Shown here piece by piece: positions 1 to 7,902 of a stretch of 17,024 nucleotides of DNA. The notes beneath the pieces were generated by a model. It saw nothing but the letters and a program-made list of their open reading frames with translations, had not been told where the DNA came from and made no database searches. The stretch spans positions 1-17,024 of the forward strand of contig LUZV01000111.1 of assembly GCA_001603765.1 (NCBI GenBank). Reading direction: 5' to 3'. The position numbers and the translations under genes were made by a program. Position 1 is the first letter of the stretch, and each line of letters starts with the position of its first letter. The stretch is from Anaerolineales bacterium Chloro_02 (GTDB taxonomy: Bacteria; Chloroflexota; Anaerolineae; Anaerolineales; Anaerolineaceae).

Positions 1-1249
1 CTTCCACGGTGTAGGCATCAAGTTTCTTGATACCGGAGATGTTCGGAACGCCACCGGCACCCATGGATGCGTCTTTGGGACCCCATTCGCCAATGAAGGC
101 AGCCTGGGCAACCTTGAAGACATCCACCTTGTTAGCGGATTCGGCTGGGAAGGCGGCTTTCACATCGTTTTCGTAGGCAGCCATAACTTCGGTGTAGTAG
201 TCATCGAGGGTTGGGAAAGTCTCAACCAGATCGTAGACTGTTCCTGTGCCTGCAGTCTTAAACGCAACTGGGTCTTTACAATCGGCGACCTTAATTTTCT
301 CAGCGCCTTCAGCAACCTCGGTGGTGCAGAAGAGACTGCCAAAGCCCCACATGCGCATGGCATAGGCAACTTTCGCGCCATCGGTCATATCAGCCCAAAC
401 AGCGCCGTTGAAGTATTTGGCGGAATAATCATCGCTGCCGTAGTTGGCAACAACATAATCGTAAATGCCCTTAACTTCGGCTTTGACGCCAGCTTCAATC
501 CGTGCCCAAACATCATCCTGCATTTCCTTAGTCCAGGCGTCGGAATCAGCGTGGACGTGGTCTTTGCCGGCAGCGTAGATATCTTCAAAGAGTTTGAAGT
601 ATTTGTCATAAACCTCAGAGGTTGTCTGGGTCTGATAATCCTTCAAGCCAATGATAGGGTAGGAAGCGAGGCTGGTGGAACCAACATAGGAAGGATCCAG
701 GAAGGTGTAATAGGTGAAGATTACGTCATCAGCGGTCACAGGTTCGCCATCAGAGAATTTCATGCCAACGCGCAGGCGGGCAGTATATTTGGTGATGTCT
801 TTAGCTTCGTCGTAATCAACGGCGATGTCGGCAGCGCCCTTATACAGATAATCCACGCCGTTATAGCTGCGGGTTTCACCTTCGATTGCATTGTAGACGA
901 TGCCGCCAACACGGTCGGTAGTCATCATGCCAATCTGGGTCATGCCTGCAACATCCACGTCATAGGCTGTATCAGCAAAAAATGGGCTAAACTTCTGCGA
1001 GAAGTCCTGATAAGCAACCACTAATGGGGTGTTAATGGTCGGTGCAGTGGGGAGGTTCTCGCCAAATGGCTGTTCCTCAAAGACCACTTCGGTAGCGGTA
1101 GGCTCTTCTGTGGCTTCAACTACGGGAGTAGTGGGTGCCACAGGAGGTTCTGTCGCAACTGGGGTGGCAGGTTTCCCGCAGGAAGCGAGAGCCACACCGA
1201 GCATGATCGCAACGATCAAGATGGACATAGTTCGTGCAAATTTACTCAT
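1..1249 (-). CDS. ABC transporter solute-binding lipoprotein, family 5 (partial, C-terminus beyond window)
   Basis: The first 415 codons of an extracellular solute-binding protein of the peptide/nickel/oligosaccharide type (SBP_bac_5). It would bind its substrate outside the membrane and deliver it to an ABC permease. The N-terminus is a lipoprotein signal: a basic start, a hydrophobic stretch, then the lipobox L21-A22-S23-C24. An Ala/Pro/Thr/Val/Glu-rich linker runs to about residue 60. The family motif FSDGEPVTADDVIFTYY lies at residues 165-181. The ATG is preceded by AAGGAG 12 nt upstream, which fixes the start. A perfect-consensus promoter lies immediately upstream, so this is probably the first gene of a transport operon continuing leftward. 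The substrate cannot be told from the sequence. The gene is cut by the window edge, not broken. Confidence 0.9.
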   Translation of the reverse strand, partial: MSKFARTMSILIVAIMLGVALASCGKPATPVATEPPVAPTTPVVEATEEPTATEVVFEEQPFGENLPTAPTINTPLVVAYQDFSQKFSPFFADTAYDVDVAGMTQIGMMTTDRVGGIVYNAIEGETRSYNGVDYLYKGAADIAVDYDEAKDITKYTARLRVGMKFSDGEPVTADDVIFTYYTFLDPSYVGSTSLASYPIIGLKDYQTQTTSEVYDKYFKLFEDIYAAGKDHVHADSDAWTKEMQDDVWARIEAGVKAEVKGIYDYVVANYGSDDYSAKYFNGAVWADMTDGAKVAYAMRMWGFGSLFCTTEVAEGAEKIKVADCKDPVAFKTAGTGTVYDLVETFPTLDDYYTEVMAAYENDVKAAFPAESANKVDVFKVAQAAFIGEWGPKDASMGAGGVPNISGIKKLDAYTVE

Positions 1250-1281
1250 TTTCTTTTCTTTCTCCTTAAAAGATTTTTTTG

Positions 1282-1310
1282 ATTATATTTTAGAACCAAT
1301 TATGTGTCAA
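1282..1310 (-). promoter_or_regulatory. Perfect-consensus sigma70-type promoter for the solute-binding lipoprotein gene
   Basis: On the minus strand TTGACA (1310-1305) and TATAAT (1287-1282) are separated by exactly 17 nt, matching the primary-sigma consensus at all 12 positions. The predicted transcription start is near 1275, giving a leader of about 25 nt with AAGGAG ahead of the ATG at 1249. I see no operator-like inverted repeat, so expression looks strong and possibly constitutive. Confidence 0.8.
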
Positions 1311-1326
1311 TGAAAGCCGCTGCCTG

Positions 1327-1899
1327 CTACCCATTGACCGCAATTGAAATTCCCTCGTCCGAGGCTTTGGTTATCACCACTTTTTTCAGTCTTTCATAAC
1401 TGATGAACCCCAAAGCCAGCGCGGTCAGTTCGACCGCCAAGAAGATAAACTCAAGCTGTGCGGGCTTATTTCCGTTAAAGAAGAGCAAATAAACCATCTC
1501 ACCCAACAGGCATAGCCCCAACGTGATCAACAAAATTAGGCTGTGATTTGTAAAGCGTTCATACGTCACGCCAATTTCGTCCCGGCGATAGTTGCGCTCT
1601 TCCACCGGCAGCCGGATTCCGGATCGGAGCAAATTAAAGAGTGGCAGAAAGACCAGAGCATAAGGCAAAGCGACGTAAAACCGCCTCATCCCATCATTGT
1701 TCAAAAGACCGCTAACAATGTGCGCGAGGATCGTCCCTGCCAGTAAAACCAAGAAGGTGATTTTGAGTTTTCGCATTTCAGGTTGACTGAATGGAAGATT
1801 AAAGTAGTCTCCCCGATATTCATAAGTCCGGATCTGCTCGCCTTTTTCATTGACGCTCAGAATGGTCTCATAATCGTTAACGTACTTTCTCATGCTCAT
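1327..1899 (-). CDS. Four-helix integral membrane protein of unknown function
   Basis: A 190-residue protein I do not recognise. A hydrophilic N-terminus of about 44 residues, rich in charged residues and Tyr, precedes four hydrophobic segments at about 45-66, 73-91, 120-139 and 147-167. A short hydrophilic tail follows, with a Lys-Lys pair after the last helix. The basic loop between helices 2 and 3 (RLPVEERNYRRDE) suggests a cytoplasmic loop. No catalytic motif is visible. Two in-frame ATGs lie two codons apart (1899 and 1893); the upstream one is used here, and neither has a clear Shine-Dalgarno. The gene stands alone between two solute-binding-protein genes on the same strand, and the promoter of the leftward one begins just past its stop. 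A role in transport is possible but unsupported. Confidence 0.7.
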   Translation of the reverse strand: MSMRKYVNDYETILSVNEKGEQIRTYEYRGDYFNLPFSQPEMRKLKITFLVLLAGTILAHIVSGLLNNDGMRRFYVALPYALVFLPLFNLLRSGIRLPVEERNYRRDEIGVTYERFTNHSLILLITLGLCLLGEMVYLLFFNGNKPAQLEFIFLAVELTALALGFISYERLKKVVITKASDEGISIAVNG

Positions 1900-2180
1900 G
1901 AATTAAGTTTCTGTTTTTTACTCTCTCGTTAGGCGCAAACATCTACTCAAGCCAAGCATCGCTTGAGTGAGTCAATCTTTATTAGAGTATAACACCAATT
2001 TAATAATTTCAAACCAATGAGGGCATAATTTGTGCTCAAATTTTTGGCGATATAAATCTGCCTCATTTTGCAGCTCCGAAGATTTTCCCCGGCAGAACGC
2101 GGTCGGACAGGGGCAAGACCATCAAGCTTGTGATCAGACGAAATGGAAGATATCCGTACAGTTTTTTTGGCATTACCTGA
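1900..2180. other. AT-rich intergenic region with one inverted repeat and a weak promoter candidate
   Basis: This 281-bp gap separates two minus-strand genes. It holds an 8-bp inverted repeat, ACTCAAGC (1945-1952) with GCTTGAGT (1961-1968) and an 8-nt loop. No T-tract follows on the minus strand, so it is not a convincing terminator for the leftward string. On the minus strand TTGAAA (2012-2007) and TATACT (1991-1986) could form a promoter for the membrane-protein gene, but the 15-nt spacer is short. A 36-codon minus-strand frame (2063-2173) begins just after the stop of the upstream gene; I do not call it a gene. Confidence 0.4.
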
Positions 2181-4007
2181 TTAATCAGCCGCGCGCCAGA
2201 GACCAATTTGGTTAAAGCTGCTGCTCCCCGCCAGCTCCACGCGGTTCGAGGCAAACCAGAGCTTGATTTGAGGCATCAGAGGTACGGCTGGCAAGTATTC
2301 CGCCATCCCATCCTGCGCGTTTGCAGCCAAAAGGGCATTTTCAGATGCTGCGCAGCTTTCGTCAAAACCCGCCTCCGACAACCCCGCCAGGTTCGTTCCG
2401 ATCCAGTAATTTTGGCTATTGGGTACTTCACCAGAACGATAGAGCTCACAGGTTCCTCCCGGCATCTCTTGCCAGGTTACCAGCGCCAGGTCAAACTTCC
2501 GCCCAAAGAGCGGACCGTCTGGCCCGGGATTGTAGAGCTCAAGCGCCGGCAGAGCCTGATGTTTCACCTCAATCCCACATCCCGCCAATCTCCGCACGAC
2601 CGACTGGCTTACCTCCTGGTCCATTGCGGATGTGCCGCTAAGCAGAACAACCGAAAACACCGTTCCATCCAGGACGTTTTCCACGCCGTTGGCTTTACGC
2701 GGCGAGTTTGGTTGAGTTTCATCCAGTTTCCAGCCAATTTCATCCAGCAGAGCCCGAGGGTCGGCTGTGTTTCCCAAAGTTGGGAACGCGGGCAGGCTAA
2801 ACCCCTGAGGCAGCCTTGCGCCTAAAATTTCTGATGCAATCGGCTCGGCAGTCAGGCAAGCCGCGATCGCCTGGCGCGTGCGCAAGTCGCCAAATAAGTC
2901 CTGCCGGGTTGCGGTCCACTGAGAATACCCACCGTCAAAAAATGCCGGCTTGATGCCAAACACCAGTTGCTGCGCGAGTTCAAAACGCTCAGCGACCAAA
3001 CTGCCAGAACCAGTCAGCTCCGTGAGCACCTCAGCCCCCTGAGCCTCTAAATGATAGCTGGGGTCCAGGACGTCGCACGCGCCATTGTTAAGCTTGCCAA
3101 TTGCCTGTTGCAAATCAGGTTCAATAACCATGACCACCTGGTCATAAGGCGCTCGCGGAGAAAAGTAGGGGTTGCGTTCCAACCAAATATTTGCGTCACG
3201 GCTCACAATCCGATACGCTCCCCAGCCGATGGGCAGATTAATAGCTTCAGGGGCGCGTCCAATCTCCTCAGTGCTCATCCCAGAAAACTGCGCCGCAGGG
3301 ATTGGCGGAAAGATCAGATCCGAAAAATCCAAAGGGACAAACCCAGGCACACCGGTCCAGATCAGGGTCGTGTCGTCCGGGGCTTCAAGGCTGGCCGTGC
3401 GGTCAATCAGCCAGATATCCCGCGCGCCGCGCAGGTCCTTTGCCACCTGAAAAGACAGCAAGAAATCAGCCGTTTTGATCGGACTGCCGTCCGACCAAAG
3501 TAAACCAGAGGTAATTTGAAACTTTGCGCTCACCTGCATCATTTGAGAAGGCACTGAGGCGCTCCAAGCTGTTGGGGCGCCCAATCCGCCATCTATTGCA
3601 GGAGAAATCAAACTCCCTTCCTTTAATACAGCTATTTGCCCTTTTCCGTCCAAGACCATCATCCCAGCCTTCACATCCACCGCGCTGTAAACAGCCAGTG
3701 AGTTCTCATAGGAAGGCTGCGCCTCAAACAGGATCTCGGGGTCATAGATTGCCGCAAAAACGCTTTGTTTGGAAAGGGTGTTGCGCCCATCATACCGATA
3801 CAGGCTGCCGGGGTCTTCAGCCAGGCAGACATTTAAAACTTTTGGCGGCTCGGGGGTCAGCGTTGGGGTAGGCAAACTCTGTGTGGCTGAACTTAGCGTT
3901 TCTGATCCCTGAATGGCAGGTGATTTTCCACCACATGCGGATAATGTCAAAATCAAGCTGATAAGCATCAGCGCGAGGTTCCATTTGGAGGTCAAAATTC
4001 GTTTCAA
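2181..4007 (-). CDS. Solute-binding lipoprotein, family 5, last gene of the leftward string
   Basis: A 608-residue extracellular binding protein of the SBP_bac_5 type. The lipobox is L22-S23-A24-C25, followed by a Ser/Thr/Pro linker to about residue 55. The family signature appears as W171-S172-D173-G174 and the following ADFLLSFQ. The start is TTG (4007-4005). The GGAG of its ribosome-binding site overlaps the TAG stop of rsgA, 6 nt before the TTG, so translation is probably coupled to rsgA. No permease or ATPase gene lies beside it, so it is an orphan binding protein: it may serve a distant transporter or act as a sensor or other envelope lipoprotein. The middle and C-terminus contain Cys residues (for example in AGCGIEV and GGTCELY) that could form disulfides outside the membrane. 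The fold call is firm; the ligand is unknown. Confidence 0.85.
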   Translation of the reverse strand: MKRILTSKWNLALMLISLILTLSACGGKSPAIQGSETLSSATQSLPTPTLTPEPPKVLNVCLAEDPGSLYRYDGRNTLSKQSVFAAIYDPEILFEAQPSYENSLAVYSAVDVKAGMMVLDGKGQIAVLKEGSLISPAIDGGLGAPTAWSASVPSQMMQVSAKFQITSGLLWSDGSPIKTADFLLSFQVAKDLRGARDIWLIDRTASLEAPDDTTLIWTGVPGFVPLDFSDLIFPPIPAAQFSGMSTEEIGRAPEAINLPIGWGAYRIVSRDANIWLERNPYFSPRAPYDQVVMVIEPDLQQAIGKLNNGACDVLDPSYHLEAQGAEVLTELTGSGSLVAERFELAQQLVFGIKPAFFDGGYSQWTATRQDLFGDLRTRQAIAACLTAEPIASEILGARLPQGFSLPAFPTLGNTADPRALLDEIGWKLDETQPNSPRKANGVENVLDGTVFSVVLLSGTSAMDQEVSQSVVRRLAGCGIEVKHQALPALELYNPGPDGPLFGRKFDLALVTWQEMPGGTCELYRSGEVPNSQNYWIGTNLAGLSEAGFDESCAASENALLAANAQDGMAEYLPAVPLMPQIKLWFASNRVELAGSSSFNQIGLWRAAD

Positions 4008-4016
4008 ACTAATCTC

Positions 4017-4985
4017 CTAAAGCTCATCGTCTTCTTGCGGGTCGCCAAAACGCAGCCGCAGGTACGACGCATATCTCCGCGGGTCAATCCGGCCGCTTTC
4101 CGCTGCCTTTCTGACCGCGCAGCCAGGCTCATGGCTGTGGCTGCAATCGTTAAACTGGCATTCCGGCACAAGCGGCGCGATTTCTACAAAATAGGCATCC
4201 AGTTCTTCGTCCTGAATATCCCAGAGAGCCAAAGTGCGCAGCCCCGGCACATCCGCCACATAGCCGCCGCCTTCCAACGGGTAAAGCTGCCTCACCTGTG
4301 TGGTATGTCGCCCCTTGCCGCGCCCAACCCCTTCACTCACCTCGCCAACCTGCAGGTTTAATCCCGGCATGACTTTGTTAAGAAGGCTGCTCTTCCCTAC
4401 CCCAGATGGACCGGCAAGCGTGCTGAGTTTGCCGCGCATACACTCCCGCAGCGCTTCGATGCCCTGCCCGGTGACAGCCGAAGCGTAAATCACATCATAC
4501 CCGATGGCGCGGTACATTCCAAAAAGGTTGTCCACCTGCTCCAGCGGCATCAAGTCCACCTTGTTCACCACGATCACCGCCGTAATGCGCGCCCTTTCGG
4601 TTACCACCAGAAAGCGGTCCAGCATACGCAGGCTTGGGTTGGGTTCGGTGCAGGCAAAAACTAAAAGCGCAAGGTCGGGGTTGGCAAGGATGATCTGTTG
4701 ATAATCGTAACCAACTCCTGAAAGCTGACGCGAAAAAACTGTTTTACGCGGCAGCACTTCCTCAATGCTGCCTGTGCCGTCATCGTGGATCGCGACGCGC
4801 ACCCTATCCCCAACCGCCACCAGATCGCCCTCAGCCCTGCCTCTTCGCAAACGTCCGCGCAGCCGTGCCTGCACGTCGCCGTTATCTGTGCGCACAGTCA
4901 GATACCCCGCCTGCGACCGGATCACAAGCCCTTCTCTGGGACCCTCATTTGAACTGTCAGAAAGCGGTAACTGCGAAAAGCTCAA
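4017..4985 (-). CDS. rsgA: Ribosome small-subunit-dependent GTPase A (RsgA)
   Basis: A 322-residue circularly permuted GTPase that acts late in 30S ribosomal subunit assembly. An OB-fold RNA-binding domain occupies about residues 18-80. The GTPase motifs come in the permuted order G4 (NKVD, 141-144), G5 (SA, 169-170), G1 (GPSGVGKSS, 192-200), G2 region (GRGKGRHTT, 221-229) and G3 (DVPG, 245-248). The C-terminal zinc site is the expected C-x4-C-x-H-x5-C, at C276, C281, H283 and C289. Every diagnostic element is intact. The start is TTG at 4985, two bases past the stop of the penicillin-binding-protein gene; the GAGG site for it lies in the last codons of that gene. Length and domain order are normal for the family. 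Confidence 0.95.
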   Translation of the reverse strand: MSFSQLPLSDSSNEGPREGLVIRSQAGYLTVRTDNGDVQARLRGRLRRGRAEGDLVAVGDRVRVAIHDDGTGSIEEVLPRKTVFSRQLSGVGYDYQQIILANPDLALLVFACTEPNPSLRMLDRFLVVTERARITAVIVVNKVDLMPLEQVDNLFGMYRAIGYDVIYASAVTGQGIEALRECMRGKLSTLAGPSGVGKSSLLNKVMPGLNLQVGEVSEGVGRGKGRHTTQVRQLYPLEGGGYVADVPGLRTLALWDIQDEELDAYFVEIAPLVPECQFNDCSHSHEPGCAVRKAAESGRIDPRRYASYLRLRFGDPQEDDEL

Positions 4986-4987
4986 AT

Positions 4988-7180
4988 TTAGTCCTCTTTT
5001 GGTGTGGCGGGAATGTAAGGCTTGGTTTCCCAGGGCATCGTGCCGCCGGCATTCTTACCATCCGAAAAATATAAGGACACAGCCCGTCTGAAGAGCGGCG
5101 CTGCCATTTCAGAACCCTCTCCAGCGTTTTCGAGGATAATCGCCACCGCGATATCCGGGTGTTCCGGGTCGTTTTGGAAGGTATAGCCCGCAAACCAGGC
5201 GTGAGACTTGCCAGCCGGGTTTTCGGCGGTGCCTGTTTTTCCGGCGATATTGTAGGGATAATTCTTAAAGTTGAACTGTGCCGTACCTCTTGTGTTTTTC
5301 ACCACCATGACCATCGCCTCTTGAATTGCTTTCAGAGTCTCAGGCTGGACATTCAGCTTATTTGCCACTTTTGGCACGAATGAGTAGATCGGTTCCTGAC
5401 CCATTAAACCAATCCGTTCGATCAGAGTCGGTTCGTATAGTGTTCCCCCATTGCCAACTGCTGCCACTAACGCCGCGACCTGCAGTGGGCTGACCTGCAT
5501 GGTGCTCTGCCCGATTGCCATCTGAACATATTCGCTGACGCTCGTCGGCGCGGGATTGATGCTCCCCGCGAAGTCCGGAATTTCTATGCCAGTGTTTTTC
5601 CCTAATCCGAAGTCGATAGCCAGATCAGGAATGGAGGTGCGGTAGCCTTCGTTCCATAACGAAAAAGCAATATGCCAGAACCAGGGGTTGCAGGATCGCA
5701 TTAATCCTTGCTGCAGGGTCAACTGTCCCGAAGGTCCATCGCCCCGGTCAACTGTCCAGTCTTTTCCAACCCAGCCGTCCAGTTCGCGCCAGTAGCTGTC
5801 GCAATAATAGGAAGAGTCGGGATGGAAAACACCTGTTTCGAGCGCGGCTGCCATGGTGATGATCTTAAACACCGAGCCGGGAGGATAAACACCCTGAGAA
5901 GCCCGGTTGTACATAGGGTTTCGGGGGTCCTGCGTGATTTCCGCGATGGAATAGGCGGTGTATGAAGGAGCGATGAACACATTAGGGTCAAATCCGGGGT
6001 TAGAAACCATCGCGATCACCTTGCCCGTGTCCCGCTCCATGACAACCATCGCGCCAATGTTATCGCCAAAGCTCTGTTGAAGGCGATACTGATAGGCGCT
6101 GTCAATCGTGGTGTAAATGGCTTGAGCGGGCTGAGCCGGAACGCTTGCGATCTTCGTCAGCACCTGACCCTGAGGGTCTTTCACATAAAGGTCCGCGCCG
6201 TGTTTGCCAGCGAGGTATTGCTCTCCCCAGGCTTCAAGCCCAGACGCGCCTATTTTTTCCTCACCGGTGTAGCCCAGGCGCTGATATTTTTCCAACTCTT
6301 CAGCCGGAACGGTCAACACAAACCCGGTCACATGCGGCGCGATCCCGCCGTCATGATAGAAGCGCGAGCGAAAATCGGAGAGGGAAATGGCGTCATAGCG
6401 GCTTAGGCGGTCATAATATTTATTGGCTGTCGCGAGAGTGATGTCGCCAATCACCGAATATTGGTAATCTGCGGTGTTTTTGTATTCCGCATAGATAGAA
6501 GCTTCCGACCTGTCGAAGACTTCCGCCAAAAGCGAGACCATTTTGCCTTCGTTCTCAGGATCAATCTTGCCCGGAGTAATCATCACCGTTACAGCGTCTT
6601 CAAAAGAAACCAGCGGGTAATTATTTGAAGCATCGGAGGAATAAATGTTGCCGCGTGCTGGCACTTCTATGACCAATTCCAGATAATTTCCGCCGGTCAA
6701 CTCCGGCAGCATCATGCCAGCTTCCCACTGCACATGCCAGGCTCCGTTCTCAAGCGTGAGATTCATGAGTGTGTCGCGGGCAATTTCGCCCATCAGTGCG
6801 GTTGTATAGCGGATTCGGTAGCTCACCTGAGCGCTGGTCGGGTTGACCATCTTGGAAAGCACCGCATAATCCATCCCCTGCATCGTGAGCTTGACAGCTG
6901 TGTTTCGATGACTTTTCTCAAAGTCCTCCATCGTAACAGCGTCTTTGGTGAGCTGGCTGAGCATGCCGTACATGCCCGCGTAGTCCTCTGCCTTCCACAG
7001 CTCCAGGTATGCCTTGGTTGCCTGTTCAACATCCGGTACGGACTGGATATTGATAGCCGGCTCAGGCAGCCCCAACGTAGGGGTTGGGGTGGGTACAACG
7101 GTCGCTTTGCCGCCTGTACACGAAGTAATCAGCAGCGCCGCGGTCAGGATAACAAACAATATTTTGTAAAAGGGTTTCAT
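4988..7180 (-). CDS. Class B penicillin-binding protein with NTF2-like N-terminal domain and lipobox
   Basis: A peptidoglycan DD-transpeptidase of 730 residues that crosslinks cell-wall stem peptides. I chose the ATG at 7180, which gives a clean lipoprotein signal with the lipobox ending T19-S20-C21. An in-frame ATG at 7228 would add 16 hydrophilic residues overlapping maf. After a Pro/Thr linker come an NTF2-like domain of the MecA N-terminal type (about 49-156), a dimerisation domain (about 165-330) and the transpeptidase domain (about 370-705). The catalytic triad of motifs is intact: S436-V-F-K439, S496-C-N498 and K648-T-G-T651. The layout resembles PBP2a/PBP3-type class B enzymes of Firmicutes rather than rod-complex PBP2. 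The gene lies 4 bp after maf and 2 bp before rsgA, inside the leftward string. Whether it acts in elongation, division or low-affinity back-up cannot be told here. Confidence 0.9.
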   Translation of the reverse strand: MKPFYKILFVILTAALLITSCTGGKATVVPTPTPTLGLPEPAINIQSVPDVEQATKAYLELWKAEDYAGMYGMLSQLTKDAVTMEDFEKSHRNTAVKLTMQGMDYAVLSKMVNPTSAQVSYRIRYTTALMGEIARDTLMNLTLENGAWHVQWEAGMMLPELTGGNYLELVIEVPARGNIYSSDASNNYPLVSFEDAVTVMITPGKIDPENEGKMVSLLAEVFDRSEASIYAEYKNTADYQYSVIGDITLATANKYYDRLSRYDAISLSDFRSRFYHDGGIAPHVTGFVLTVPAEELEKYQRLGYTGEEKIGASGLEAWGEQYLAGKHGADLYVKDPQGQVLTKIASVPAQPAQAIYTTIDSAYQYRLQQSFGDNIGAMVVMERDTGKVIAMVSNPGFDPNVFIAPSYTAYSIAEITQDPRNPMYNRASQGVYPPGSVFKIITMAAALETGVFHPDSSYYCDSYWRELDGWVGKDWTVDRGDGPSGQLTLQQGLMRSCNPWFWHIAFSLWNEGYRTSIPDLAIDFGLGKNTGIEIPDFAGSINPAPTSVSEYVQMAIGQSTMQVSPLQVAALVAAVGNGGTLYEPTLIERIGLMGQEPIYSFVPKVANKLNVQPETLKAIQEAMVMVVKNTRGTAQFNFKNYPYNIAGKTGTAENPAGKSHAWFAGYTFQNDPEHPDIAVAIILENAGEGSEMAAPLFRRAVSLYFSDGKNAGGTMPWETKPYIPATPKED

Positions 7181-7184
7181 CAAT

Positions 7185-7847
7185 TCACCCGTTTTTTTCA
7201 TCTCTATAGTATTGAGGGTAGACTTCACACGTTATTTCATTATACCGCTGACACGCGGCAGGCACATCAGCGCTCACCTTCAAGCCAGCCCCCCTGAGAA
7301 GCATCGCCAGATGGCACAGCGGCAGCCCCATGACATTCGCGTAGCATCCCTTCAGCCCCGCGCATGGGCGAAAGGCTTGGTGCTGGATGGCATAGCCTCC
7401 GGCTTTATCCCGGAAATCACCGCTGGCAATGTAGTCCGCCAGCTCAGTTTCTGAATAATCGCGCATGAACACCTCAGTCTCGCAGAACCCTTCATCCACC
7501 GAAGCGCTGTTTGGTTTACGCAAACTCAAAGCAGTGTAGACAAGGTGACCTCGGGCACGCAAATCGCGCAGGATTGAAAAGGCTTCTGCGTCATCGGCTG
7601 GCTTTCCCACCACCTTGCCGTCCAAAACGACGATCGTATCCGCTGAGAGGACCCATTCGCCTTCCCCCTGTTGAACAGCCTGCCCCTTCTGGCGCGCCGT
7701 CTGCTGTACATACGCCAGGGGTTCCACGTCCGGCAGATGGCTTTCATCCGCATTGGAGGGGCGCTTCCCGAACGGAATCTCAAGCAACCGCAGAAGCTCG
7801 TTCCGGCGCGGCGATGTTGATGCTAAAATCAGTGTTGTTTCAACCAT
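7185..7847 (-). CDS. maf: Maf family nucleoside triphosphate pyrophosphatase
   Basis: A 220-residue Maf/YhdE-type enzyme that hydrolyses non-canonical or excess nucleoside triphosphates to monophosphate and pyrophosphate. The N-terminal signature LILASTSPRRNELL (residues 6-19) is typical. The catalytic aspartate is D70 in SADTIVV, followed by the GKP motif (81-83). The segment K148-AGGYAIQ and the later NVMGLPL match the family core. The last 30 residues, after the final core motif, are longer than in many homologues. The ATG at 7847 has no clear Shine-Dalgarno. The stop lies 4 bp before the preferred start of the penicillin-binding-protein gene. Maf genes often sit near cell-wall and cell-shape genes, which fits this neighbour. 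Confidence 0.93.
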   Translation of the reverse strand: MVETTLILASTSPRRNELLRLLEIPFGKRPSNADESHLPDVEPLAYVQQTARQKGQAVQQGEGEWVLSADTIVVLDGKVVGKPADDAEAFSILRDLRARGHLVYTALSLRKPNSASVDEGFCETEVFMRDYSETELADYIASGDFRDKAGGYAIQHQAFRPCAGLKGCYANVMGLPLCHLAMLLRGAGLKVSADVPAACQRYNEITCEVYPQYYRDEKNG

Positions 7848-7868
7848 ACAATTTGGGATTCTAACACG

Positions 7869-7902
7869 AAAGCTCTCCCCAACTTTTAAGTTGAAAAGCT
7901 TT
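7869..7902 (-). other. Nested inverted repeat between RNase Z and maf genes
   Basis: An inner stem, CAACT (7880-7884) with AGTTG (7889-7893), lies inside an outer stem, AAAGCT (7869-7874) with AGCTTT (7897-7902). The outer arm overlaps the rnz stop codon. No T-run follows on the minus strand, so it is more likely an mRNA processing or stabilising hairpin, or chance, than a terminator. Confidence 0.3.

Noticed and set aside
1945..1968. Terminator for the leftward string
   Set aside because: The 8-bp inverted repeat has no T-tract on the minus strand and lies more than 200 bp past the last stop codon.
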